Source: Globodera rostochiensis (lineage: Eukaryota; Nematoda; Chromadorea; Rhabditida; Heteroderidae). From it: 64,000 nt of DNA. The DNA lies in NCBI GenBank assembly GCA_018350325.1, contig JAEVLN010000018.1, positions 1,430,185-1,494,184 of the forward strand, read 5' to 3'. Positions 11,890 through 21,489 of the stretch are shown piece after piece (position 1 is the first letter of the stretch; the number at the start of each line of letters is the position of its first letter). The notes beneath the pieces are model-generated. The model was not told the DNA's origin, searched no databases, and saw nothing but the letters and a program-made list of their open reading frames with translations. The translations under genes were made by a program, and so were the position numbers.

Positions 11890-12236
11890 TTTTGAATATT
11901 TGTTTTGCGAATGATCGCAAAATCTTTGATTAGCTGTTGGCGAAATGAGCCGCTGGCCCACAACAATAACCAGCTGGAAAGCACTACAGTACCTGTTGGT
12001 AATGTGAACGTTTAATTCAAATTAATGGTCCAAGAATTATTATCGAAAAAATTTGGTTGCTTTAATTCCTATTACCTGTGTCCATAATCAGTGGATAGTA
12101 GATGTATAAAAGGGCCTTTGTTTTTGGATCCTCGATGTTAGTACTAACGGAAATCTGTGAAGTTAAAATATTTCTATTGCTAACCAGAATTGCTTTTAAG
12201 CGAGATTACCAAATACATGCTTTCGACGAGCGAGTG
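11890..12236 (-). pseudogene. Partial copy of the Srg receptor (exons 6, 5, end of 4)
   Basis: 11890-12236 aligns with 1353-1706 of the intact receptor. The exon-5 copy (12154-12076) has the same 79-bp length and splice sites and encodes IYYPLIMD with one change. The exon-6 copy keeps SSWLLLWASG.FRQQLIKDF. Only about the last nine codons of exon 4 remain. At 12237 the match jumps to the upstream flank (2827), so about 1.1 kb containing exons 1-3 and most of exon 4 is missing. The retained codons carry no stops, so the copy is young or the tail was under constraint for a time. It cannot make a receptor. Confidence 0.85.
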
Positions 12237-12492
12237 ATGTTAACTACATAGATCGTTGTTACGGTTTGTGCCAACTTTGTTCAACATGGAATTTTTATGC
12301 CACAAAAGTGTCAATTAACAAACTACGGTGCGTATGTAATTAATATATTTATAAAAAATATCTAATACAAAGAAATAATTGTAATTACACACGTGCTAAT
12401 TTGCATGTGTCGTCGTTCAAAAAAGTAATAAGTTGAATCTTTGCGCATTTAATATTCTGTTGGACCGCAATAACGGAGGAAAAGTTCCAAAG
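12237..12492. repeat. Copied upstream flank of the Srg gene
   Basis: Matches 2827-3177: ACGGTTTGTGCCAACTTTG, GCAATAACGGAGGAAAAG and intervening sequence in the same order, with small deletions. Confidence 0.8.
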
Positions 12493-12735
12493 CAGGGGAT
12501 AGGCAAAATTCGGATTTCGGAATTTGAGTATTTACAGTGGTTCAAACAATTACAAAAAATATTTAAATATTGCAATTTTTTAAAACATTTTAGATGACAA
12601 TTCACAAATTTTCATTTCAATTTTTTGCTCAGCAAAATTGAATGAATATTTAAAAAAATTATGACTTTCTTCAAAGTTAAGTGATCCTAATCCGGGAAGT
12701 CCCCGTAATTTTATTTTCAAATTTTGCCATCCCTG
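12493..12735. mobile_element. Short non-autonomous hAT-type element (MITE)
   Basis: Left end CAGGGGATAGGCAAAATT; right end, on the reverse strand, CAGGGATGGCAAAATTTG. Flanking 8-mers TTCCAAAG (12485-12492) and GTCCATAG (12736-12743) match at 6 of 8 positions, consistent with a decayed 8-bp target duplication. The terminal sequence and 8-bp duplication are typical of hAT MITEs. About 243 bp with no coding capacity. The parental flank has the same element start at 3178. Confidence 0.6.
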
Positions 12736-13343
12736 GTCCATAGGTTAATCACAGTAATAACATAAAAAATGGATTTGTGTAATTAATCAAAGCTTTTTGA
12801 TCGATTTTTATCTTTCTTTTAAACTTGGGTTATTTGATGAAATTTTTATTATAATTATAATTTCTAATTTAAATAAATATTAACCCAGACGCATTTTATG
12901 CGCGCCATAAAAATAGCAATCAAAGTTGCGGCAAAATTGCGCCGTAACGGGCTTGCCATCTGAACGAAAAAGATCGATGAAAATTTTCAAACATGTGCAA
13001 AACTGGTTTTTTCAAAATCTCAAAAAAACTTGAAAACTTTCGTTTTAAGAATGTTTTGTCCAAAAAACGTAGATTTTAAGGGGTGCATTTTTTGGGCAAT
13101 AAATACAAACACTTTACAAAAAAATTCAAATTTTATTGCATTTTCTTTAGGAATTTTCGAAAAGTGTCGAAATAGGTATAATAAATATTCACAAAAGAAA
13201 AGTGTTTAAATTTATTTATTTCAGCTAACCTTCTTAATTATATTCCTGTTGGAAAAGCTTTTTTACATTCATTTAATAGTTCTAGCCAATCCTAATTTTT
13301 TTTGCCATCGTCAACATAATAATAAATTTTTGCATTTTTATAA

Positions 13344-13475
13344 TTGTTTGTTGTTGCGCATTTCATTATCATAAATAACCCTCGGCATCCTCTAAAGAAT
13401 GTGCCGGTGTTACCGCATCTCTCTGTTATCCAAGATGCAAAGCATTTGTCGACAGAAGAAATTGCTTATTTTTAA
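13344..13475 (+). CDS. Exon-like ORF, unknown
   Basis: Plus frame of 43 codons to TAA: starts LFVVAHFIIINN and continues HPLKNVPVLPHLSVIQDAKH, LSTEEIAYF. The second half has mixed, coding-like composition. No acceptor or ATG can be fixed. No domain recognised. Confidence 0.3.
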   Translation: MFVVAHFIIINNPRHPLKNVPVLPHLSVIQDAKHLSTEEIAYF

Positions 13476-13608
13476 ATTTGGTAATAAGTAAACTTTTAAT
13501 TGCCTTTAAAGCGCGTATTCGGAATTTTTTGTTTACGCTTTATTTACATAATTTTAATTTTATTGTTCGTAACAACGAGCAGAGAAGTGTTAAATTTAAG
13601 ATAGATAA

Positions 13609-13683
13609 TTAATTTTTTATATTGTTATCAGTCGCCATAGTCGTTTCCCTGAACCATCTTATCTTGAGCTGAGCTTCACACTT
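13609..13683 (-). CDS. Short exon-like ORF (KCEAQLKIRWFRETT)
   Basis: Minus frame of 24 codons to TAA reading KCEAQLKIRWFRETTMATDN. The 3' part (about 13565-13625) is shared with 23528-23590. Function unknown; too short for confidence. Confidence 0.25.
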   Translation of the reverse strand, partial: KCEAQLKIRWFRETTMATDNNIKN

Positions 13684-13814
13684 TTATTAAATAAGTTTAC
13701 TTACAGAATTGTAAAATATTCATTTGTGCCACAAATTTTAACTACATCAAAATGTTTGTTTAGCGTAATCCTTTTAATTTTTGTAGCTTTTTTGATAAAA
13801 AATATTTGTTCTTG

Positions 13815-14036
13815 TTCTTACCGGTCGAGACAAGATCTCGTCTCAAAGATCTCGAAAAATCTCGACTCGAGATCTCGAAAAATCTTGACTCGAGATCTCG
13901 TTCGAAGTAATTTTCCGAGATTTATCCGAGAATCTCGGCTTTTTCGAGAAACTCGGTCTCGACATCTCGAAAAATCTCGACTCGAGACCTCGAAAAACCT
14001 TGACTCGAGATCTCGCTCGAAGCTCAAGTCCGGTCT
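13815..14036. repeat. Palindromic CTCGAGATCTCG minisatellite
   Basis: Repeats of CTCGACTCGAGATCTCGAAAAAT, about 23 bp, alternating between exact and degenerate, built of the self-complementary core TCTCGAGATCTCGA. Both strands read as Arg/Ser-rich frames (RSRK-type), but this follows from the repeat and is not evidence of a gene. Confidence 0.9.
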
Positions 14037-14149
14037 CTAATATTTATATAGACCATAGATTCTTAAAAAAAATAAAATTTAACAATTTTTTTCGTTTCCA
14101 AATATAATATATTATGTGAATTTATTTTTAAAACAGTTTAAAGCCAAAG

Positions 14150-14488
14150 GTGTTCCACGCACAAACATGTTGAGATTTTAGGAACGTATTAAGCGTTGTT
14201 GTGGGTTTGTAATTCAAATTTACATTTATGCTGTTAATCTTGAATATATCGCTTCGCTTTCAGAAATTTGTAATTTTTGTTGTTGTTGTTTGTTTAAAAC
14301 AAGAGCGCTACAGGCCCCGAATCGATTCGTTTATTGATGCGGTGTCGAGTTTTTTTCTTCTTAAATTTGCCAAATTTGAATTTTGTCCGCCAAAAATCTT
14401 TCTTCACTCGGCTATGAACCAATTTAGTAGCAAATTGTCGTCAATGCCCTTTTTTGTTGAACTTGTCTGTTGCATTTCCCTCCGTTAA
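14150..14488 (-). pseudogene. Exon fragments of the dispersed unit, with a Gln run
   Basis: The minus strand of 14228-14310 reads ALVLNKQQQQQKLQISESEA, then IYSRLTA and TAA. 14160-14230 is open as KPTTTLNTFLKSQHVCAW. RC of 14380-14480 contains VRHVSAINGGK, matched by VRHLSAINGGK in the copy at 19085-19172, and RC of about 14330-14400 carries LDTASINESIRG. Frames shift between pieces, so this is a decayed copy. The Gln run and charged segments suggest a coiled or nuclear protein, function unknown. Confidence 0.4.
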
Positions 14489-14895
14489 TTGCCGAAACAT
14501 GTCTCACAAATGATGTGATCCCTCTCATCTCTAATTTGTTCGGCTCACTTTTCATTTTGTTATTCAACAACTTGTGATTTGGCCAATTAATCTACAACAA
14601 TTGACGGAATATTATTTTCAAATTCTCGTTTTTCACAATATATTTCGAAAAATCGCTTTGCGAGCCGTGAAAATTGATGATTGATTTTTGTGATATACAT
14701 TTTTTTACCATGCGGATCAGAAAATTGTGAATTTTATTTGAAGTAAAAGTTTTTAGTACTATGTATTTAATTAACGTTAACTTGTTAAAAATTTTTATCG
14801 TTTAATTCATATCGTGCGTTTAAGACTAAAATTTTAATAAATCACTTATATTTGTGACACTTCAATAAATTTAAAGATGTTGTCTATGTTAAGTA

Positions 14896-15058
14896 TGTTG
14901 ATTAAAATTTCTTTGAAAAGTCAATTATTAATGTTGATTAAAATTACTTTGAAAATTCAATTATTAATGTTGATTAAAATTACTTTGAAAAGTCAATTAT
15001 TAATGTTGATTAAAATTACTTTGAAAAGTTTATTTTGAAAAGTCAATTATTAAGTTTA
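14896..15058. repeat. 36-bp tandem repeat, four units
   Basis: TGTTGATTAAAATT starts at 14896, 14932, 14968 and 15004, exactly 36 bp apart. The homologous copy at about 19630 has one unit only, so the expansion happened after the copies separated. Confidence 0.9.
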
Positions 15059-15195
15059 GTTAATTGTTTTATTTAAATATATAAATTATTAGAATTTTAA
15101 ACAAAAATATTTGAATTTTATTTGAAAGTTTTTATTACTATGTATTTAGTAAACGCTAACTTGTAAAAGATTTTTATCGTTTAATTTATATCGTT

Positions 15196-15263
15196 TGATA
15201 CTGCTTTTGGGTTCTCATACGCCCATCAGTGCCAATAGTTTGGAATACCCCAATGGAAATATG
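15196..15263 (-). pseudogene. Conserved exon-like frame (HISIG..MRTQKQY)
   Basis: Minus strand reads HISIGVFQTIGTDGRMRTQK. The copy at 19704-19772 reads HISIGIFLTFVTNGRMRTQK. The frame is kept between diverged copies, supporting a former minus-strand exon upstream of the 14.2-14.5 kb pieces. Confidence 0.4.
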
Positions 15264-15352
15264 TTGTTTATTTACTTTGATAGTAATTTGACTTTGTTTT
15301 TATAATTTTTATTTTATTTTTGCTTTTATTTTTATGAAATTTTTATTTTCAG

Positions 15353-15455
15353 TAAAATTAAATTTGAATGGAAGGGTTCCATAGTCTTTAGCCCGCAGCC
15401 TCCACAAAAGTTGTCATCTGACAATTTACGCCCGCATACTCAACCTTTTAAATGA
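15353..15455 (+). CDS. Exon-like ORF on the opposite strand (EWKGSIVF..)
   Basis: Acceptor TTTTCAG at 15352, then 33 codons to TGA: KIKFEWKGSIVFSPQPPQKL and SSDNLRPHTQPFK. The copy from ATG 20807 reads MWIKGSIVFNLQLPQKFSSD, then NLRPHTQLF. Four of about nine differing codons are synonymous (GGT/GGC, CAG/CAA, TCA/TCG, TCT/TCG), which favours real coding on the plus strand. Unknown family. Confidence 0.4.
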
Positions 15456-15984
15456 TAAATAAGAATAAATAATTTCCCTGAAACTCTTAGTGATTTTACG
15501 TTATCGTATTTTATCTTTATTAGCTTTCAATATAAGCAAAGTCATTTATTCAAAATTTTAAAATTTTACTAACAATAACATATTTCATATACCTGCTTTC
15601 ATCTTATTACGATTATTTGGCTCTTTGTTTAGGACCAGACAATGCTTTTTGGATTGCGTTGTTATAAAATGAAAAATTATATTTGAATTTATATTAGGCT
15701 TGAAAAGTCCAAAATAGGCTTCTAAATACGTCAGATGATCAACATATTTGGGGTTTTTGTAAAAATTAATGTTTTCTTATTTTGTTGATTATTTTTAGTT
15801 TTGGGAATAAAAATTTTTTTCTTAACATTCATTAATATTGGGTGTATTTTCATTGCCATTATATTTCATACGTTGCATTCATTATATAACATTTTGTGTG
15901 CTTTTCTTTCCTGTCTTCAAAGAATTAAATTCTTTAAAGGCTTTAACAATTTTTTATAGTTATATTCCGTTTTCGCTATACCAT

Positions 15985-16170
15985 TCACGCCAAAGAGTAA
16001 TTCTCAATCGAACTCCGCGTTATACGGCGCGATTTTTAATCTTTCGGTTATAATAGTTATTAACCGTTGATTGCTGCCTTATAAAATAGTTTTTTAATTA
16101 AATTATTTGGTATTTAACTTCTTTATTTTGTTCCAATTGGATGTTTGTTTTTACTTTTATTCATCACAGT
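15985..16170. repeat. Dispersed copy of the array unit (segment 4570-4740)
   Basis: AACTCCGCGTTATACGGCG..GATTTTTAATC..GATTGCTGCCTTATAAA matches 4570-4740 with substitutions and indels. Confidence 0.75.
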
Positions 16171-16373
16171 AACGGACTGCGGCGATTCTGGTGCTGTCCA
16201 CTGATTTAAATTTGTTTTATTATTAGGTTATGGAAAACATTTTTAACCATTAAATTTTAAAAATTTTGTATTTATATTTAAATATCAATTTTATTTTTTA
16301 AAAATTTATTGTTTTTTAATAAATTTTCAATGTATTTATCGTCATTTAATCAAATAATAATAATATTTATATA

Positions 16374-16480
16374 AAAACCCAATCGATCGAAGGCCGCTTA
16401 CGGCTTAAAAACTCACAATCTCGATGAATATAGACACAGTTCTTTTTGTTATTTTAAATATTATTTAATTTATTATTAAT
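16374..16480 (+). CDS. Exon-like ORF, unknown
   Basis: Plus frame without stops reading PNRSKAAYGLKTHNLDEYRH, then aromatic residues to TAA. No acceptor identified; short and unplaced. Confidence 0.22.
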
Positions 16481-16992
16481 CACAAGCAACAATTTGAAAA
16501 ATAAGTTGTTTATGGCGTAAAGTGTGCGTTACGAATGGCAATCGACCGTCTTTTCATTTACAATTCAGAATGTCTGCTGTCGATTCTAATATAAGAAAAA
16601 ATTAATCAAATACTATTATTAATTTCTTCATTTTTTACATTTAGTTTTATTAAATTTGTTATTTATTCTTTTTATTGCTTCCCGCACAATTTTCTCATAT
16701 AATCCTTTTGTAAATTATTGTTCAATTTTATCAGATCATTGAATTCTTTTAATATAAGTCCGTGAATAAAAAAAATACTGTTTGATTTCAGTATTATTTT
16801 TGATTCTAATATAATAATCTTTATTAGAACAATTTTGGATGTTGGTTTAATTAAGTGTATAGTATTTATTATTTAAATCTAATTGCCGAGGGCTCCCGAT
16901 TCTAATCTCCGTCTCATTTGTTATTTATTACTTATTATTTAGCTTTTTAAGGTGATAGATAGAACATTTTTTAGGTGCTATCTTTTAGTTTA

Positions 16993-17097
16993 ATGCTTTC
17001 GTCTTATTTTTACTATGTTTTTGTCGGTTTTTTTGGCATTTTGAGACGACAGGGCAAACCCACGGGATTCTTGGAGCAGACTACAGCTCCGGCATAA
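16993..17097 (+). CDS. Small ORF with hydrophobic N-terminus
   Basis: ATG at 16993, 34 codons to TAA: MLSSYFYYVFVGFFGILRRQ, then GKPTGFLEQTTAPA. A membrane anchor or signal followed by a polar tail. It may be a whole small protein or a first exon. No family recognised. Confidence 0.3.
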   Translation: MLSSYFYYVFVGFFGILRRQGKPTGFLEQTTAPA

Positions 17098-17399
17098 CTG
17101 CTTCCAATTAAATTATTTACTTCAAATGAATAAATAAATCTTTTTGTTTAATTTATTTAAAATTTTTTAATTATTTTCATAGGTTCATGAATGACTAAAT
17201 CTTTTATTTGTTCTTATGCCAATTAATATAAAGAACTTTTGCCTTATCAAACGGTTTTAAAACTGATCAATAGTAGATCATTTAAAAAAAAAGATTCAAT
17301 TATAAAATATTATAATTTTTTTAATAATAATGTATTTGTAATCTTTATATAGATCATTTTTGGTTTATAATTGTTGGCTTTTTTCATTGTAATAATTAT

Positions 17400-17745
17400 T
17401 CTTGTTTTATAGCAAATTATAATTTGCTAAACGATTATTTTTTAATTATATTTCAAATGTGTTTGTCATTTTATTTATTTTTTATTTACGTCCGACCCGC
17501 TCATAGAAAATTTTGCATTTGCTGCCTTCTCATTCAAACTCCGCGTTACGTCGCGATTTTTAATCTTTATTTGCCGTTGATTGCTGCCTTATAAATTGTT
17601 TTTAATTAAATTTAATTTGGTATTTAAACTTATTTATTTGTTCCAATTTGATATTTGTTTTTTACATTTATTCATCACAGTTTATTGTTTCTCAACTTAT
17701 GGACTGTCTTGCATAAACTCACGATTTTATTATATTAAAATTTAG
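17400..17745. repeat. Dispersed copy of array segment 4450-4780
   Basis: From ATAGCAAATTATAATTTGCT through TCCGACCCGCTC, CTCCGCGTTACGTCGCG and GGACTGTCTTGCATAAA, in order, with small gaps. Confidence 0.85.
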
Positions 17746-18194
17746 TCTATTTATTTAAACTTTTTTATAAGTTTTATAAAAAAAATTAGCACGAAATTAA
17801 TTTTATTTGGTTAATTATTTAGAAAGCAATTAAAAATTGGGAATAGTATAATATTTTTCTTAATTTTCGGTAAGGATTTTCTTATCCACGATAGTTTGGG
17901 TTAATAAATCGCTTCAAAATTTAAAAAATATATTGCTATTAAATCTATTATTTATACCTATCTTTTTTAATATTAAATTTGATCACCGGATTAAAAATCA
18001 ATTCTTATTTTCATGAATATCTTCATTTATTTTTCTTGCCATGACAAATGGTTAAAAATCAAGGTATTTAAACATATATTAAAGACTTTTTTTTGTAGTA
18101 ATAATTAATAAGTAAACATAAGTTTCATTTTTAGTAATTCAATCTATGTTTAATTTAAATAATGCTTAATGCAATTAATTGAAATTTCAATTTA

Positions 18195-18720
18195 AAAATG
18201 GTTTCTGCCTTGGTTTGATTGCTGCCTTATAAATTGCTTTAAATTTAATTTGGTATTTAAACTTCTTTATTTTGTTCCAATTGGATGTTTAGTTACATTT
18301 ATTCATCAAAGTTTATTGTTTCTAAAATTTATGGCTGCCTTGCACAAATCACCTTTTTCAATTTTTATTTCTGATCGATAAAGCTGTCCCTAAGCAATGT
18401 CTGTTTTGATCCGCCTCAAGTTTTTTTTTATTTTAGATCATTAAATTCTTCTTAAATTTGCCAACCTTTGATTCTCGTCCGCCAAAAACTTTCTTCACTC
18501 CGCTAATCATCGATTTTTTATAATTTAATTGGCACCTGGTTTTGTAAATTTGCAAATCGAAAATCGAAGGTATCATACCGCTACGGTGGAATTGCTCAGG
18601 CTGGAATTGCTCAGGCGACTGCCAGTTCTTGTTAAATTACTTTTGAATTAGTGTTATTAGACAATTAATATTTTTAAAAAAATTGAATACGCTTGTCACT
18701 TGTAATTGTTTATAAATTAT
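18195..18720. repeat. Dispersed copy, segments 4640-4990 with extra modules
   Basis: Contains GATTGCTGCCTTATAAATTG, TTCTGATCGATAAAGCTGT and GGTATCATACCGCTACGGTG. The last part on the minus strand reads NKNWQSPEQFHRSG up to a GTATGATACC donor, comparable to weaker frames at 4890-4960 and 21110. RC of 18440-18500 carries a KVFGGRESK/ADENQRLA-type segment whose frame differs between copies. Confidence 0.7.
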
Positions 18721-18999
18721 TGGCGTTTAGACACTTTTTAAAATTTGCATTTTTTGACCCAACAAATTGTGTGAATAGTTAAAAATTCATATTTGAATTG
18801 ATGGTTTTCAATTTTTTCATTAAATTAATATTTTTGTATAACTCGAATCTTTATGGGAATTTGACCAAAATTCAAGTTAATATAATTTTTTATTTTTTTT
18901 CACTTTTTGATAAAATAAATTTTTAAACGAAGACTTTAAAAATTTGTTATTTATTTAATTGAGGATATATCATTAGATCTTTCGATTTTTAATAAATTG

Positions 19000-19775
19000 G
19001 CCAACATTTGATTTTCGTCCGCCAAAAATCTTTCTTCACTCGGCTATGAACCAATTTAGTAGCAAATTGTCGTCAATGCCCTGTTTTGTTGAACTTGTCT
19101 AATGATTTCCCTCCGTTAATTGCCGACAGATGTCTCACAAGGATGTGATCCCTCTCATCTCTAATTTTCATATTGTTATTCAACAACTTGTGATTTGGCC
19201 AATTATCAACAACAATTGACGGAATATTATTTTAAAATTTCCAATTTTTTTCACGTATATTTCGAAAAGTCGCATTGCGAGCCTTAAAAATTGATGATTG
19301 TGTGATTACACATTTTCTTGCTATGCGGATCTGATATTGCACCTGATTGTTTTATTTTAATATATAAATTATTAGAAAATTTAAACAAAAATTTTATTTG
19401 AAGTAAAAGTTTTTATTATTATGAGGTAATAAACGCTACTTGTAAAAAATTTTTATCGTTAATTTATATCGTGCGTTTGAGATTAAAATTTTTATTTCAA
19501 TTTTTTAAATTTAGGCTTTTTGAATTATTTAAATTTTTGGACTACTAGGTATCTGAAATTTGAGAAAATTTATTGGTCAATAAATCACTTATATTTGTGA
19601 CACTTCAATAAATTTAAAGATGTTGTCGATGTTAAGATGTTGATTAAAATTACTTTGAAAAGTCATTATTAAGTTTAGTTAACATTTAAAAAACAAATTT
19701 GATTTGATACTGCTTTTGGGTTCTCATACGCCCATTAGTAACAAATGTTAGGAATATCCCAATGGAAATATGTTG
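19000..19775. repeat. Dispersed copy paired with 14380-15265
   Basis: Same block order as the 14-15 kb copy. On the minus strand 19085-19172 is open as RDERDHILVRHLSAINGGK then SLDKFNK, and stops soon after at TGA. Confidence 0.8.
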
Positions 19776-19827
19776 TTTTAAAATAACATTTATTAGTTCA
19801 AATTTTTTTAAGATTTTGCAAAATACT

Positions 19828-20330
19828 TAATTTTTAGTAAAAACAGTTTATAAACAATGCAATTGTAAATTTCTTACACAACAATAAAATTTTGATAATT
19901 TAATCATTGTTTTTTATTAAACATAGAAAATATTTACTTGTTTGATGCCGCGCCATTCGACGTAGTAGACTTTCCGGCCAGAATCGGCTATAAACAGCGC
20001 GTGAACCGAGAAACATTTTTTTAAATTTAAAATTTTCTTGTAGATTTTAGCCTTTTGATTTCATTATTATTTATTATATTCAATATAATTTGGGCCGTAG
20101 TTTTTCTTACTTGTCGTCTTTTCAAAATTGTTTTGCTCAATGATTTTTTTTTAAAAAAAAGTAAATACAGTATATTATACAAAAGTTATTTTAAAATTCC
20201 AAACCAAAATAATCTGCCAATGAACTTACTTATCTAACTAAAAAAGATTTTTGTTTTTATAAGTAATTAGAACAATTTTTGATCTGCAAAGTTAAATCTT
20301 ATTTCATATTTAAAAGCAATTATCAATTTC
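19828..20330. repeat. Dispersed copy of 3425-3920 with the VHALFI exon
   Basis: Matches the left flank and first third of array unit 1. The exon at 20006-19938 on the minus strand ends EWRGIKQ at a GTAAATATTT donor, the best splice context of any copy. Confidence 0.8.
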
Positions 20331-20644
20331 TTAAAATTTTTATGTTGTGCAGCCATTGTGAAGAATGCCATCAAATATCGTGCTTTGCTACATATTTTCG
20401 AATCCTGTTGGTTTAATTTTATCTATTTTATTCTTGTTAAATTGTTTTAATCTTTTAAACAAATTAAACATAAATAAAAAATAATATGTAGAACCACTTA
20501 AAGTTCGGGGTCAATAAATTTTTTTAAAGTTGGTTTTCGCTGAGATTTGCTAAAATTTCATAAAATGCATTATTAATTTTTTGCGCCAATTAATTAAAGC
20601 TTTTTTTATGAGTTGGAGTATCCGTGATTAAAATAAGTTTTTGT

Positions 20645-20743
20645 TTAAAAGTTATCGTCGAAAGAAAAATCCGTTGGACGCTTGTTCTTCAGCTTTCTCT
20701 CTCCTTCTTCGCGCAATAAGTTTCTGCATACCCGTTCGTGCAT
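20645..20743 (-). CDS. Small exon/ORF, charged (MHERVCRNLL..)
   Basis: ATG at 20743, 32 codons to TAA: MHERVCRNLLREEGERKLKN, then KRPTDFSFDDNF. Highly charged, amphipathic, clearly different from the AT-rich background. The plus strand is also open. No family recognised. Confidence 0.38.
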   Translation of the reverse strand: MHERVCRNLLREEGERKLKNKRPTDFSFDDNF

Positions 20744-20869
20744 AAAAAAATTGTAAAATATTCAGTTGTGCCACAAGTTTTATACTTTTGCCAAGTAAAA
20801 CATTAAATGTGGATAAAAGGCTCCATAGTCTTTAATCTACAACTTCCACAAAAGTTTTCGTCGGACAAT

Positions 20870-21480
20870 TTACGCCCGCATACTCAACTTTTTATAATTC
20901 ATTATAATTGGTTTATTGTTTCTCAACTTATGGACTGTCTTGCATAAAGTCACCTTTTTCAATTTTTATTTCTGATCGATAAAGCTGTGCAAATGAATGC
21001 ATAAATGATCCTTTTTAAAGAAATAATTACTTTATTACATGTTCCACCTTTTATAATTTAATTGGCACCTAATTTTGTAAATTCGCAATTCAAAAAGCGA
21101 AGGTATCATACCGCTACGGTTAAATTTAACTTAGGCGCCGTGCCAGTTCTTGTTAATAACTTTTAAATTTAGTGTTATTATTTGACAATTAATATTTTTA
21201 TAAAAATTGAATACGCTTGTCATTTGCAATTGTTTATAAATTAATTGGCGTTTAGAACTAATTTACATTTTTTGGCACAACAATTATGTAATAGTTAAAA
21301 ATTCATATTTGAATTGTTGATTTTCAATATTTTTCATTGTATAACTCAATCTTTATGGGCATTTGACCCAAATTCAATTAATAGTATTTTTTATTTTTTT
21401 TTATTTTGATCGAATTTTTTAAATAAATTTTTAAACGAAGACTTAAAAATTGTTTATTTATTTAATTGAGGTTATATCAT
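20870..21480. repeat. Dispersed copy of array segment 4720-5210
   Basis: GGACTGTCTTGCATAAAGTC through CATACCGCTACGGT and CAGTTCTTGTT to AATTGAGGTTATATCATTA, shared also with 18300-18990 and 28180-28390. RC of 20940-21010 reads FMHSFAQLYRSEIKIEKGDF, a candidate exon upstream of the other minus-strand pieces. Confidence 0.8.
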
Positions 21481-21489
21481 TAAATAATT

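Larger units (their letters stand above)
14140..15270. repeat. Dispersed repeat copy, matched by 19000-19775
   Basis: Blocks at 14380-14480, 14810-15060 and 15195-15265 recur in the same order at 19010-19110, 19470-19700 and 19704-19772. An internal segment (14730-14815) is duplicated at 15113-15190. Confidence 0.8.

Noticed and set aside
13726..14040. Arg/Ser-rich 104-codon frame
   Set aside because: Made by the palindromic minisatellite; the opposite strand gives a similar peptide.
17040..17097. Resemblance of GKPTGFLE to the N-terminus of glutamate synthase beta subunits
   Set aside because: Eight residues only, in a 34-codon ORF with a membrane segment; treated as chance.
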